64,000 nt of DNA from Winogradskyella wandonensis (GCF_004346845.1 NZ_SMGI01000005.1:82805-146804), one strand, 5' to 3'; positions 52,990 to 62,211 are shown, numbered from the stretch's first letter. Made by a program: numbers and translations. The notes: a model not told the origin generated them from the sequence alone.

Positions 52990-53637
52990 TTAGTAACGTT
53001 TTCTATTATTGGAATATTTCTTTTTGTTATTGGTTTTTTTACTGCTTTTGTTTCCGTATTTGGATTTAACGCGCAATAAACTCCCCGAGTCTGTTAAATC
53101 CTCTGAACTTTCTTTTAGATTAAGTTTACCATTGGATAGTTCGTAAAGATGGTCGTAAATTACAGAATCCTCTACAGTGTCTTTATTCCAATTAAGAAAA
53201 CACTTTTTCATATGGTTAGCAATAGTATAGACCAAAGCCTCTTTCATTTCGCCTTCGTCCCATGTAATTGCAACATCTATCATCGTTTTAATATTATTGC
53301 CGTAAAAACGATATTTAGGGTGATTCTGTGGGTATTTTAATGGCTCAGGACGTGCTTGTATAACTTCGCGTTCTGGCTTATCATAAGGCGAATCGACATC
53401 GATATCGAAATCCGCCATTATAAAAAGCTGATCCCATAATTTGTGTTGAAAATCCGGAACGTCTCTTAAATGTGGTTGTAAATTACCCATTACAGAGATA
53501 ATAGCCTTAGCCAGCTTGTTTCGCTCTTCTTTGGTCTCTCGAGATTTTGCGTGATTAATCATCTTTTGAAGATGGCGTCCGTATTCTGGAATAATTAAAT
53601 GCTCACGCTCCGTGTTGTACTCTAAATCGTCTATCAA
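52990..53637 (-). CDS. DUF4290-family protein
   Basis: The 215-residue protein starts MIDDLEYNTEREHLIIPEYG and has a helical core with HAKSRETKEERNKLAKAI, MGNLQPHLRD and the RFYGNNIKTMIDVAITW block. It ends in a very basic, Asn- and Lys-rich tail (KTNNKKKYSNNRKRY). DUF4290 is nearly confined to Bacteroidetes and is of unknown function. The tail could bind RNA or DNA. It lies six bases before murA and is probably cotranscribed. Confidence 0.87.
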   Translation of the reverse strand: MIDDLEYNTEREHLIIPEYGRHLQKMINHAKSRETKEERNKLAKAIISVMGNLQPHLRDVPDFQHKLWDQLFIMADFDIDVDSPYDKPEREVIQARPEPLKYPQNHPKYRFYGNNIKTMIDVAITWDEGEMKEALVYTIANHMKKCFLNWNKDTVEDSVIYDHLYELSNGKLNLKESSEDLTDSGSLLRVKSKYGNKSSKKTNNKKKYSNNRKRY

Positions 53638-53725
53638 AATTGTAAAAATGTGTAGTAAATATGTTATGAACCTGTAGTTACTGGTTCTGTCGCAAAGTAC
53701 AAAAATTTAGATAGCTACGCCAAAA

Positions 53726-54019
53726 TTATAAAGAAATTACATTCTCTATTTTTGCAGCAACTTCCTTGTACTTTATAATTACAGCGTCAGGGCTTTTCAT
53801 CTTAACATTTACAGAGACGCTTGTATAAGTGCCATTTTTAGATTCTTTAGTTGTAATTACTGCACCAAGGTTATTAAAAAGATTTCCTAGTTTTTTAATC
53901 TCTTCGCCATTGGTTGGTACAATAAACTTATACAAGTACTCCGACGGCCACATTGCAGTATCCTGTAATTGTACTTTTAATTTTTTATAGAACGCTTCTG
54001 ATTTTTTTGATGAATTCAT
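53726..54019 (-). CDS. DUF493-family protein
   Basis: The 97-residue protein has the DUF493 (YbeD-like) pattern: WPSEYLYKFIVPTNGEEIKK, then KESKNGTYTSVSVNVKMKSPDAVIIKYKEV as alternating strands and a helix. These small ACT-like proteins occur widely, and their role is not settled. It is a lone gene facing away from the following ATPase, with an 88-base gap to the DUF4290 gene. Confidence 0.85.
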   Translation of the reverse strand: MNSSKKSEAFYKKLKVQLQDTAMWPSEYLYKFIVPTNGEEIKKLGNLFNNLGAVITTKESKNGTYTSVSVNVKMKSPDAVIIKYKEVAAKIENVISL

Positions 54020-54108
54020 AGCAATAATTTAAGATGCAAAGATACGTTTAACTTTATAGTTTTTATTTAATTTTTAATTACGAATTTTGTGCCAAACTGT
54101 TTTTTAAT

Positions 54109-54648
54109 TTGAATCCGAAAAAAATTGCCATAACTGGTGGCCCAGGTACAGGAAAAACGTCCATCATCAATTGTTTATTAGATAAAAACTACATCTGCTA
54201 TGAAGAGATTTCTAGGCAAGTAACGCTACAAGCAAGGCAAGATGGCATTGAACAATTGTTTTTAACTGAACCCTTGTTATTTAGCCAAAAACTACTAGAA
54301 GGCAGAAGGGAACAATATTATAAAGCATCCAAGGAAACAACTAAGGTTGTTTTTTTAGACAGAGGTCTCCCCGATGTCCTGGCTTATATGGATTTTATAG
54401 GAGACGATTATCCCAATCATTTTATCGAAGCTTGCAAGACGCATTCTTACGATGCGGTTTTTATATTACCACCTTGGGAAGCTATTTTTAAACCCGATAG
54501 CGAACGCTACGAAAATTTTGAACAGTCTATTAGCATATACCAACACTTGCAAGAAACCTATAGTAATTTTGGTTATGAATTAAACGAAGTTCCGTTTGGG
54601 ACTGTGGAAGAAAGGGTTAACTTTATATTACAGACTTTAGATTTGTAA
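54109..54648 (+). CDS. AAA-type ATPase of the NadR/Ttd14-like group
   Basis: The 179-residue protein has a P-loop at residues 7-15 (ITGGPGTGKTSIIN) and a second acidic motif VVFLDRGLPDVLAYM near 83-97, like small nucleotide or pantothenate-type kinases. It lacks the sensor and arginine-finger elements of full AAA proteins. The start codon is TTG; no earlier ATG is available and the P-loop begins almost at once. It precedes recQ by one base. Confidence 0.78.
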   Translation: MNPKKIAITGGPGTGKTSIINCLLDKNYICYEEISRQVTLQARQDGIEQLFLTEPLLFSQKLLEGRREQYYKASKETTKVVFLDRGLPDVLAYMDFIGDDYPNHFIEACKTHSYDAVFILPPWEAIFKPDSERYENFEQSISIYQHLQETYSNFGYELNEVPFGTVEERVNFILQTLDL

Positions 54649-54649
54649 T

Positions 54650-56545
54650 ATGCATCCAATTGAAGTATTAGAACGTTATTGGCAACATAGCTCTTTTCGT
54701 CCTTTACAGGAAGAAATAATCACGTCTGTACTGGAAAATAACGACACATTTGCGCTTTTGCCTACTGGAGGCGGAAAATCCATTTGCTTTCAAATCCCTG
54801 CTTTAATAAAACCTGGCATCTGTATTGTAATATCTCCACTTGTTGCCTTAATGCAAGACCAAGTAAATACATTAAAGCAAAAAGGCATTAAAGCTATAGC
54901 TATTTCTTCTGGCCTATCTTATACCGATTTAGATACTCAACTAGATAATTGCATCTACGGAAACTATAAATTTCTTTACCTTTCTCCAGAACGTCTACAG
55001 CAAAGTCTGGTACAAGAACGTATACAGCAAATGAACGTAAATCTTATTGCTGTGGACGAAGCCCATTGCATAAGCCAATGGGGTAACGATTTTAGACCAG
55101 CCTATAAAACGATATCGACACTAAGAGAATTACAACCTACTGTAAATTGTATAGCGCTCACTGCAACTGCAAAATCTAAAGTTGTTGACGACATTATTAA
55201 TTCTTTAGATTTTATAGATGCCAAAGTCTTTAGAGCTTCATTTAAAAGAACTAATATTAGTTACCGTGTTATAAATACTGAAGATAAAAATTATTATCTA
55301 GAACAGACATTATGTCAAAATCCTGGAGCTTCGATTGTGTATGTAAGAAGCAGAAAAGCTGCCTTAAGTGTGAGCAACTATCTTAGTTCTAAAGGGTTTG
55401 AAGCTACTTACTATCATGGAGGGCTTACAACTACCGAAAAAACAACACGTTTAAACGAGTGGACAAGAAATCAAAAACCAATTATGGTAGCTACTACTGC
55501 CTTTGGTATGGGAATTGATAAAGCCGATGTAAAAAGTATCATCCATTATAATTTACCAGAAAGTTTAGAAAGTTATTATCAAGAAGCCGGTAGAGCTGGC
55601 CGTAATGGACAAGACGCTTTAGCGGTAATTCTAAAAAAAAATATCGACGAAGAGAAGTTAAAATCTCAATTTCTAAGTGCGTTACCATCAGTTGATGCGG
55701 TAAAATATGTCTATAAAAAACTGTGCAACTATTTTCAGATTTCTTATGGTGAAGGTCAACATACAATTCATCAACTTAATTTTAAGACCTTTTGCAATAT
55801 TTATCAGCTAAAAGCAGGCTTAACCTATAACGCCTTAAGAGTGTTGGATAGTAATAGCATTATTTCGCTCAATCAGCAATTTAATTTTAAAACAACCGTA
55901 CAATTTAAAGTAACTAATGCTGCCATATTTCATTATCTAGAGCAAAATAAACATCAAAACAAGCCTATAAAAGCACTACTTAGAACTTATGGCGGTATCT
56001 TAGATTATCCTACTAAAATAAATGTAGATTTGGTAGCTTCTAAAGCGGAGACAACTACAAATCAGTTATTAGAAATTCTTAAAGATTTAGAAATTCATGG
56101 TATAATAGACTTAAAAATAGCTAATACAGATTCGGAAATTACATTTATTAAACCTCGAGAAGACGAAAAAACAATTAATCCTATTATTCCTATTATCGAG
56201 CAGCAAAATAACTTAAAACGTCAGCAAATTGCTTCGGTAATTAATTACACCAAAAACGATTCGCTGTGTAAACAAATTCAGCTGCTAACCTATTTTGATG
56301 AATCTTCTGCCGAGAATTGTGGAAAGTGTTCAGTATGCTTAGCTGATAGCTCAAATAATTCAAAAAAAACAGATTCTGAAATTCAAAAAGAAATTATAGA
56401 ATTGCTAAAAACTAAAGAGCACTCATCCAGAGAACTTTTAAGTGCTTTGCAATGTGAGCAAACTGAATTACTAAAAAGTATAGCTCTACTTTTGGAGCAA
56501 GAGACCATTAAGATTACTGATAGAAATACATATTTACTAAAATGA
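54650..56545 (+). CDS. recQ: RecQ-family ATP-dependent DNA helicase
   Basis: The 631-residue helicase has motif I LLPTGGGKSICFQIP near residue 36, DEAH in VDEAHCISQWGNDFRP near 130-145, and QEAGRAGRNGQDA near 313 (motif VI). The zinc-binding cysteines follow (LCKQI, CGKCSVC near 555-562). It unwinds DNA 3' to 5' in repair and fork restart. No HRDC domain is evident. fmt starts within its last four bases. Confidence 0.92.
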   Translation: MHPIEVLERYWQHSSFRPLQEEIITSVLENNDTFALLPTGGGKSICFQIPALIKPGICIVISPLVALMQDQVNTLKQKGIKAIAISSGLSYTDLDTQLDNCIYGNYKFLYLSPERLQQSLVQERIQQMNVNLIAVDEAHCISQWGNDFRPAYKTISTLRELQPTVNCIALTATAKSKVVDDIINSLDFIDAKVFRASFKRTNISYRVINTEDKNYYLEQTLCQNPGASIVYVRSRKAALSVSNYLSSKGFEATYYHGGLTTTEKTTRLNEWTRNQKPIMVATTAFGMGIDKADVKSIIHYNLPESLESYYQEAGRAGRNGQDALAVILKKNIDEEKLKSQFLSALPSVDAVKYVYKKLCNYFQISYGEGQHTIHQLNFKTFCNIYQLKAGLTYNALRVLDSNSIISLNQQFNFKTTVQFKVTNAAIFHYLEQNKHQNKPIKALLRTYGGILDYPTKINVDLVASKAETTTNQLLEILKDLEIHGIIDLKIANTDSEITFIKPREDEKTINPIIPIIEQQNNLKRQQIASVINYTKNDSLCKQIQLLTYFDESSAENCGKCSVCLADSSNNSKKTDSEIQKEIIELLKTKEHSSRELLSALQCEQTELLKSIALLLEQETIKITDRNTYLLK

Positions 56546-57501
56546 CAAAAAAGCGCGATATACGAATAGTCTTTATGGGCACACCAGATTTTGCGGTGGA
56601 AACCTTAAAAACTATTCTAGAACATAATTATAAGGTTGTGGGTGTTATTACTGCCCCAGACAGACCTGCTGGTCGTGGTAGAAAACTACAATCCTCCGCA
56701 GTTAAGGAATTTGCGGTAAAACACAATTTAAAAGTATTGCAGCCTACAAATTTAAAATCAGAAGACTTTATTGAAGACTTAAAAGCTCTAAATGCCAATC
56801 TGCAAATCGTTGTTGCTTTTAGAATGTTACCAAAAATCGTTTGGCAAATGCCAGAGTATGGCACATTTAATCTCCATGCATCACTTTTACCAAATTATCG
56901 TGGTGCTGCGCCAATTCATTGGGCTATTATTAATGGTGAAGAAAAAACTGGAGTCACTACCTTTTTTATTGACGAAAAAATTGATACCGGTGCAATTATT
57001 CTTAAAGAGGAAATATCTATTGCAAAAGACGAAACAGTGGGACAACTGCATGATAAACTAATGCATCTTGGGAGTCACTTGGTTATAAAAACAATAGAGC
57101 TAATAGAAAATGATAATGTAAAAACCATTTTACAGCCGCAAACAGAAGAGTTAAAAACAGCCTACAAACTTAACAGAGATAATTGTAAAATAGATTGGAG
57201 CCAAAATCTTGATACCATATATAATAAGATACGAGGCTTAAATCCCTTTCCTACAGCTTGGTGTTATTTAAATAATGGTGAGAGCGAAAATCTTCCCATT
57301 AAAATCTACGACGTTTCAAAACTAGAAGAATTACATAATTACAAAAACGGCACACTTAAAATTGAGGAAAATGAAATTAAAGTGGCATGTAAAAATGGAT
57401 TCATTAATATTAAAGAATTACAACTTCCTAACAAGAAAAAAATGAGTGCAAAAGCATTATTGAATGGCTATAAATTTGAAGAAAATGCAAAACTGCTCTA
57501 A
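56542..57501 (+). CDS. fmt: methionyl-tRNA formyltransferase
   Basis: The 319-residue enzyme has FMGTPDFAVETLKTIL near the start, the folate-site NLHASLLPNYRGAAPIHWAI near residues 111-130, and DTGAIILKEEI near 148. A C-terminal OB-like domain starts near 210 (LNPFPTAWCYL). It formylates initiator Met-tRNA. The start overlaps recQ's stop by four bases (ATGA). Confidence 0.96.
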   Translation: MTKKRDIRIVFMGTPDFAVETLKTILEHNYKVVGVITAPDRPAGRGRKLQSSAVKEFAVKHNLKVLQPTNLKSEDFIEDLKALNANLQIVVAFRMLPKIVWQMPEYGTFNLHASLLPNYRGAAPIHWAIINGEEKTGVTTFFIDEKIDTGAIILKEEISIAKDETVGQLHDKLMHLGSHLVIKTIELIENDNVKTILQPQTEELKTAYKLNRDNCKIDWSQNLDTIYNKIRGLNPFPTAWCYLNNGESENLPIKIYDVSKLEELHNYKNGTLKIEENEIKVACKNGFINIKELQLPNKKKMSAKALLNGYKFEENAKLL

Positions 57502-57604
57502 ACCCTTATTATCACTAGGCTTTGAGAAAACATCGATAAAATGCACACCTTTATTAACAAATGCATCAAGTTATTAACAAAACCGCGTATTTACTAGGGT
57601 TTTA

Positions 57605-57635
57605 CTTGCATGACACGTTAATACGTATAAATTTG
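57605..57635 (+). promoter_or_regulatory. promoter of the HU gene
   Basis: TTG (57606-57608), 19 bases, then TAAATTTG (57628-57635), a perfect -7 box. The ATG follows 60 bases later after an AT-rich leader. Confidence 0.6.
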
Positions 57636-57695
57636 TTACTGATTTTAACATTTATGTTGAAAGCAAAACATTTAATAATTTAAATTTAACATTTT

Positions 57696-57968
57696 ATGAA
57701 CAAAACAGATTTAATCAACAGCATGGCTGAAAATGCAGGTATTACAAAAGCTGCAGCTAAGAAAGCATTAGACGGTTTATTAATTGATATCGAAGGTGCT
57801 TTACAAAAAGGTAACCGCGTATCTTTAGTAGGATTTGGTTCTTGGTCAGTTTCTAGAAGAGCTGCGAGAGACGGAAGAAACCCACAAACTGGAAAAACAA
57901 TAAAAATCAAAGCTAAAAATGTAGTGAAGTTTAAGGCAGGTTCTGACTTAAGCGATGCTGTAAACTAA
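57696..57968 (+). CDS. HU-family DNA-binding protein
   Basis: The 90-residue protein has the two N-terminal helices (KTDLINSMAENAGITKAAAK, KKALDGLLIDI). The beta arm follows with FGSWSVSRRAARDGRNPQTG and the C-terminal KAKNVVKFKAGSDLSDAVN. It is a nucleoid protein that bends DNA as a dimer. It is a monocistronic gene with its own promoter and a strong terminator. Confidence 0.96.
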   Translation: MNKTDLINSMAENAGITKAAAKKALDGLLIDIEGALQKGNRVSLVGFGSWSVSRRAARDGRNPQTGKTIKIKAKNVVKFKAGSDLSDAVN

Positions 57969-57989
57969 GCTTATTTTGTTTACAATACT

Positions 57990-58017
57990 AAAGCCTGCTT
58001 TTTAGCAGGCTTTTTTA
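57990..58017 (+). terminator. intrinsic terminator after HU
   Basis: AAAGCCTGC pairs with GCAGGCTTT around a six-base loop, followed by a T tract. Confidence 0.92.
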
Positions 58018-58096
58018 TTTACTTAAAATTTAACATTAAATGATTGATTTTAGGACAATTATTAGTATATTTCATTAGTAATTTCCTACATCAACC

Positions 58097-58651
58097 GTGA
58101 AAAAGCCAGAAAAAGGAAGCCTTTTAATCGCAGAACCATCTATTATAGGAGACCTTTCCTTTAATAGAGCTGTTGTGCTTTTAGCAGACCATAACGACCT
58201 AGGCTCTGTTGGATTCATTCTCAATAAGAAATTAGAATACAATCTAAGCGATTTAGTAGAAGGCACAGATTCTGATTTTCCTATCTATAACGGTGGTCCA
58301 GTAGAACAAGACAACCTTTACTTTATACACAAATCGCCTAACTTAATACCAGATAGTATCGAAATTTCTGAAGGTATTTTTTGGGGTGGCGATTTTAAAA
58401 CGGTTTTAGACTTAATCAATTCTAAAAAACTAAACTGCGAGGATATTAAATTCTTTCTAGGGTATTCGGGCTGGGCAGAAAAGCAATTAAGTGATGAGTT
58501 AGACTCTCACGCCTGGGTAGTTACCAAAAACACCTACAGTAATGGAATAATTTCAAAATGCTGTACCGAATTTTGGAAAGAAAAAATGCTCGAAATGGGT
58601 GGCGAATATTCTATTTGGTCTAACGCGCCGGAGAATCCAAGTTACAATTAA
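58097..58651 (+). CDS. YqgE/AlgH-family protein
   Basis: The 184-residue protein begins KKPEKGSLLIAEPSIIGD, with FNRAVVLLADHNDLGSVGFI and the GGPVEQDNLYFIHK, FFLGYSGWAEKQL blocks of the UPF0301 family. The start is GTG at 58097, which places the conserved GSLLIA at the usual distance; there is no suitable ATG. The role of the family is not settled. Its last four bases overlap the convergent aminotransferase. Confidence 0.92.
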   Translation: MKKPEKGSLLIAEPSIIGDLSFNRAVVLLADHNDLGSVGFILNKKLEYNLSDLVEGTDSDFPIYNGGPVEQDNLYFIHKSPNLIPDSIEISEGIFWGGDFKTVLDLINSKKLNCEDIKFFLGYSGWAEKQLSDELDSHAWVVTKNTYSNGIISKCCTEFWKEKMLEMGGEYSIWSNAPENPSYN

Positions 58652-59499
58652 GACAGTCTTAGTCTTACGTTAAGCATCTGCAATAAATCTTTAGCTGCAG
58701 TGTTACCATAACTCTTTTTCCTGTAACTTCCTATAGATTGTATACCTACTATTGTGTTGGTAATAAATAGCTCGTCTGCTTTTTGTAATTCAAATGGAGA
58801 AATCGAAGATTCTTCAATAGTATAGTTAGGATTATTCTGCAACAAGCTTAAAATCTGCTTTCGCATAACACCTTTTAAGCAGCCATCTTCTAAAGGTGGT
58901 GTTTTTATGGCGTCACCTTTTACCAAAAACAAGTTTCCATTTAAGGCTTCTATTATTGATTTGTCTGTATTTAAAACTAGACAATTAGAAAGGTCGTTTT
59001 CTTTCGCATAGATACTACCAATTACTTGAATTGCTTTATTATTAGATTTAAGCCCAGAGAGTAAATTAGGAGCAACATAAAAATCTTTATACAAATCCAC
59101 ACGATAATCTTCGAACGGATGTACTTGATAAAAAAGATTCTGCAGTGGCTCTACAATTATATAAAACGACGGTATTGCACTGTGATTTGGTAGATACTTT
59201 CCTCCTTCACCTCTATCGACATTCAACCGTACTCTTGCAGATTTATTCAGACTTGGATTTGCTTCTACGGTTTTAAGAATTTCTTCTTCAAAAAACTCCA
59301 TGGTATAATTCATTGGGATATCCATGCGTAGAATACGCATAGAAGACATTAATCTAAAATAATGGTCTTCTAAAAAAAGAATCTGTCCATTGACAACGCG
59401 TATGGTTTCGAAAAGTGCATCACCGTATTTATAGCCTCTGTTTTCTAGGCTAATTTTTCCGTCTGTTTCTAAAACTAACTTGCCATTAGTGTTTATCAT
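58648..59499 (-). CDS. class IV aminotransferase (PLP)
   Basis: The 283-residue protein has the fold-type IV pattern: YGDALFETIRV near residue 25, the PLP lysine in LLSGLKSNNKAIQ near 159, and the cofactor-phosphate motif IIEALNGNLFLVK near 188-200. CLKGVMRKQIL follows near 219. Members include branched-chain aminotransferase and aminodeoxychorismate lyase (PabC). The position alone does not decide; size and motifs fit PabC- or DAAT-like enzymes best. A terminator stands just before its start. Confidence 0.85.
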   Translation of the reverse strand: MINTNGKLVLETDGKISLENRGYKYGDALFETIRVVNGQILFLEDHYFRLMSSMRILRMDIPMNYTMEFFEEEILKTVEANPSLNKSARVRLNVDRGEGGKYLPNHSAIPSFYIIVEPLQNLFYQVHPFEDYRVDLYKDFYVAPNLLSGLKSNNKAIQVIGSIYAKENDLSNCLVLNTDKSIIEALNGNLFLVKGDAIKTPPLEDGCLKGVMRKQILSLLQNNPNYTIEESSISPFELQKADELFITNTIVGIQSIGSYRKKSYGNTAAKDLLQMLNVRLRLS

Positions 59500-59523
59500 A
59501 AAAAATCCCGATTAAAATCGGGA
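59500..59523 (-). terminator. intrinsic terminator between the START-like and aminotransferase genes
   Basis: On the minus strand TCCCGAT pairs with ATCGGGA around TTTA, followed by a T tract that runs directly into the ATG of the aminotransferase gene. The two genes are therefore likely separate units, with some read-through. Confidence 0.7.
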
Positions 59524-59551
59524 CAAAGATAAGTGTTGTATGTTTATTTTA

Positions 59552-59944
59552 CTATGCAGAACCTAAAACTTGTTTTAGACTTCCTATCATGTTTTCCCAT
59601 AGCATCTTAGATTCGTCTATTTCGTCTTCTTCGGCAAAATCGGTGACCATAAGCGAAACGTCTTTAGTAATTTCATCGACTTGAATTCTAATTTCAAAAT
59701 AGCAAGAACTTCCTTCCTCTTCGTCCTCTAACCATCTAAATTTAACACGTTCTCCACTTTTTTTAACTAGGAGTTTCGCCTGTTCTTCACTTCCATCCCA
59801 AATAAAGGTAAATAATTCGCCTCTACTATTTACATTATCTGCATACCACTCCGATAAACCTGATGGCGTAGAAATATATTGAAACAATAACGAAGGTGAA
59901 GCGTGTATTGGAAACTCTAATTCGTATTTAATCTTATCGTCCAT
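59552..59944 (-). CDS. START-like/SRPBCC domain protein
   Basis: The 130-residue protein reads KIKYELEFPIHASPSLLFQY early, then SGLSEWYADNVN and FTFIWDGSEEQAKL, a START/AHSA1-like pattern. DFAEEDEIDESKMLWENMIG is its C-terminal helix. Such cytosolic proteins bind small hydrophobic ligands; the ligand is unknown. It is a common neighbour of the class IV aminotransferase in Flavobacteriia. Confidence 0.82.
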   Translation of the reverse strand: MDDKIKYELEFPIHASPSLLFQYISTPSGLSEWYADNVNSRGELFTFIWDGSEEQAKLLVKKSGERVKFRWLEDEEEGSSCYFEIRIQVDEITKDVSLMVTDFAEEDEIDESKMLWENMIGSLKQVLGSA

Positions 59945-60030
59945 AAAACAATTTATTATGTGCTCAATATATATAATATTAGCGTAGTTTAAAACTTAAT
60001 GCAGAAAATATTTTTTTTAGAAACAATATG

Positions 60031-60061
60031 TTTGCTTGAGTAGATTTTGTTTATATATTTG
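60031..60061 (+). promoter_or_regulatory. promoter of tRNA-Met
   Basis: TTTG (60031-60034), exactly 19 bases, then TATATTTG (60054-60061), a perfect Bacteroidetes promoter, 11 bases before the tRNA. Confidence 0.82.
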
Positions 60062-60072
60062 CAGCCAAATTT

Positions 60073-60146
60073 GGCGAGATAGCTCAGTTGGTTAGAGCGT
60101 CGGATTCATAACCCGGAGGTCCCGAGTTCAAATCTCGGTCTCGCTA
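60073..60146 (+). tRNA. tRNA-Met(CAT)
   Basis: GGCGAGA pairs with TCTCGCT (first pair G-U). The D arm contains GCTCAGTTGGTTAGAGC, the anticodon loop is TTCATAA (anticodon CAT), and the T arm has GTTCAAATC. CCA is not encoded. The first acceptor pair is G-U, not the C-A mismatch of initiator tRNA, so it is the elongator type. The 3' end is the likely integration site of the element that follows. Confidence 0.95.
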
Positions 60147-60170
60147 CAAAGCAAGTTTCGTAGAAACGTC

Positions 60171-60201
60171 AACGGTTTAGTTCACTCTAAACCGTTTTTT
60201 T
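60171..60201 (+). terminator. terminator of tRNA-Met abutting the integrase start
   Basis: AACGGTTTAG pairs perfectly with CTAAACCGTT around TTCACT, followed by seven T residues that end exactly before the integrase ATG at 60202. A smaller hairpin GTTTC/GAAAC lies at 60155-60167. No promoter fits between tRNA and integrase. Confidence 0.88.
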
Positions 60202-61527
60202 ATGCAAACTATTTATGATTTAATTACCTTAGAAGTCCAAAATGAACACGATTTGGAACACAAACCCGAACACAAAAGTCTATTTTCAGAACCTAAGATT
60301 TACGATGCCAAAGGTGATTTAACCAAACGTTGGTATGTTTATTTCACTTTTGTTAATCCAAAGACTGGAAAAAAGGAACGCTGTAAAAACATCTATGGAA
60401 AGACAAATCGTTATAAAACCAAATCAGAACGTTACTATATTTTAAATATCTATAAAAAACGTCTCTCTAAGCTACTTCATGAAGGTTTTAACCCTTATGC
60501 CGATAACCAAGAACTTTACGAAAAAAGAAAGGCTAATCAACAAGCAACAAAAAAGAGAAACAATTTTGTTGCTAATAAAACATCATCTAGTTTATCTAAT
60601 ATTGACAATACACTAGAGCATCTTAAAAAAGAAAAAACAATTTCAGAAGCTTTTGATTTTGCTTTGAGTATTAAAAAGAATGTGGTCGGTGCATCTACCC
60701 TTTCAGACTATAAAAGCAGATGTAATAAACTGATTGAATACTTAGATACAAATTACCCTGATATTAATACCATTAATCAGTTAGAAAAGAAACATGTTAT
60801 TGCTTTCTTAAACTCAGTTTTGCAAAGTACATCAGCAAGAAATAGAAATAATTACCGCACCTGTTTAGGAAGTATTTTTCAGAGTTTAGAAGATAACGAA
60901 CTGATTTCTGTAAACTTCATTAAACGGATAAAGCCACTACAAGCTACACCTCAAAAGAATAAAACCTATTCGGCCAAAGAGCAAGAAATGATATTTAATT
61001 ATCTTGAAAAAAACGATAAAGTATTGTTGTTGTTCATAAAGTTTATTTCTTATAATCTTTTACGCCCAATAGAAGTGTGTAGGCTTAAAGTAAAAGACTT
61101 AAATCTAGAACAAAATATAGTCCAGTTTCAAGCAAAGAATAAAGCATTTAAAACCAAGATTATTCCAGAGATATTACTATCTGAACTTCCAGACTTATCA
61201 AAACTAGACCCTAATGCGCTTTTATTTACACCTAATGGCTTTGGCAAACAATGGGACACCACAGAAGTAAATAGAAGAGGTTATTTTACCAACCGTTTTA
61301 AAAAGGTAATCAAAGACGAATTTGGATTTAATGATAACTATGGACTATACAGTTTTAGACATACGTTTATAACCAAGTTATATAGAGCTTTAGCTAAAGA
61401 CAGTTCACCTTACGCCGCAAAAAGTAAACTCATGCTTATTACAGGTCACGCGACAATGTCTGCTTTAGAAAAATACCTAAGAGATATTGATGCGGAATTA
61501 CCACAAGATTATTCAGAGTTACTATGA
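60202..61527 (+). CDS. int: tyrosine-type site-specific integrase
   Basis: The 441-residue recombinase has an N-terminal arm-binding-like part (KRWYVYFTFVNPKTGKKERC), a SAM-like core-binding domain near 150-245, and a catalytic domain. Catalytic residues: Arg in LLRPIEVCRLK (near 291), the YSFRHTF motif near 387 (Tyr in place of the first His, as in many Bacteroidetes integrases), GHATMSALEKYL near 421 with the nucleophilic tyrosine. It integrates and excises the element at tRNA-Met. It starts directly at the end of the tRNA terminator. The next gene overlaps its stop by four bases. Confidence 0.92.
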   Translation: MQTIYDLITLEVQNEHDLEHKPEHKSLFSEPKIYDAKGDLTKRWYVYFTFVNPKTGKKERCKNIYGKTNRYKTKSERYYILNIYKKRLSKLLHEGFNPYADNQELYEKRKANQQATKKRNNFVANKTSSSLSNIDNTLEHLKKEKTISEAFDFALSIKKNVVGASTLSDYKSRCNKLIEYLDTNYPDINTINQLEKKHVIAFLNSVLQSTSARNRNNYRTCLGSIFQSLEDNELISVNFIKRIKPLQATPQKNKTYSAKEQEMIFNYLEKNDKVLLLFIKFISYNLLRPIEVCRLKVKDLNLEQNIVQFQAKNKAFKTKIIPEILLSELPDLSKLDPNALLFTPNGFGKQWDTTEVNRRGYFTNRFKKVIKDEFGFNDNYGLYSFRHTFITKLYRALAKDSSPYAAKSKLMLITGHATMSALEKYLRDIDAELPQDYSELL

Positions 61528-62171
61528 GTTTAAATAAAGATATGCAAGCATTGATTGATAGTATTCGGTTGCCCGTTCTTTTCTTTTTACCAGATAAGCT
61601 AGTAGAAGATGAATCCGACGATATTAAACAACAACTTGAAGACATTGGATTTATAAAACAACTCTTCTTTTTAGATAAAGACAATAGGGTTTCAAACTAT
61701 AAAGAGGGAATTGATGATTATGCCATTTTAGAAAAACAAAAATTGCTAAAGTCTAATATATTTCAATTGCTGGAATTAAAGTCAAAACTAGATAGCAAGT
61801 CTTTTGACTACCTATTAACAAATTATAATAATGAACTAAAATCTTGGTTGTGGTCTAGCCAGTGGTTATCGGACAATGCGAAGCATCAAGTGAAAGGTTA
61901 TTCGAAGGTTATGCAATCAACTCTCAAAACTCAGAAAAACGCTCTTAGAGACCATCAATTAGAATTGATAAGGCAATTTCCTAAATTGATAAGATTTATT
62001 AACGAGGAAGAAAGTAAAGAAACAATAAATAATAGATTGAAAGCCTATAACTCGAAAGTTAAAAAACTAGGTAGCAACACAAATAATTATAATAATAATA
62101 ATAGAGTGTTGTTGACGGAAGCTGATGCTGATAAGTATCTGTTGAAAACAGTTTTTAATATCAAACAATAG
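61524..62171 (+). CDS. 215-residue protein of unknown function next to the integrase
   Basis: The start ATG overlaps the integrase stop by four bases, so it is translationally coupled to it. The protein is soluble and mostly helical and charged, with IFQLLELKSKLDSKSFDYLL and a WLWSSQWLSDNAKHQ segment. Near the C-terminus it has an Asn-rich run (SNTNNYNNNNR, about residues 184-194). That run is encoded by AATTATAATAATAAT, almost identical to the core of the repeat array that follows. No family recognised; an excision or copy-control partner of the integrase is a guess. Confidence 0.75.
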   Translation: MSLNKDMQALIDSIRLPVLFFLPDKLVEDESDDIKQQLEDIGFIKQLFFLDKDNRVSNYKEGIDDYAILEKQKLLKSNIFQLLELKSKLDSKSFDYLLTNYNNELKSWLWSSQWLSDNAKHQVKGYSKVMQSTLKTQKNALRDHQLELIRQFPKLIRFINEEESKETINNRLKAYNSKVKKLGSNTNNYNNNNRVLLTEADADKYLLKTVFNIKQ

Positions 62172-62172
62172 A

Positions 62173-62211
<39 letters not shown>

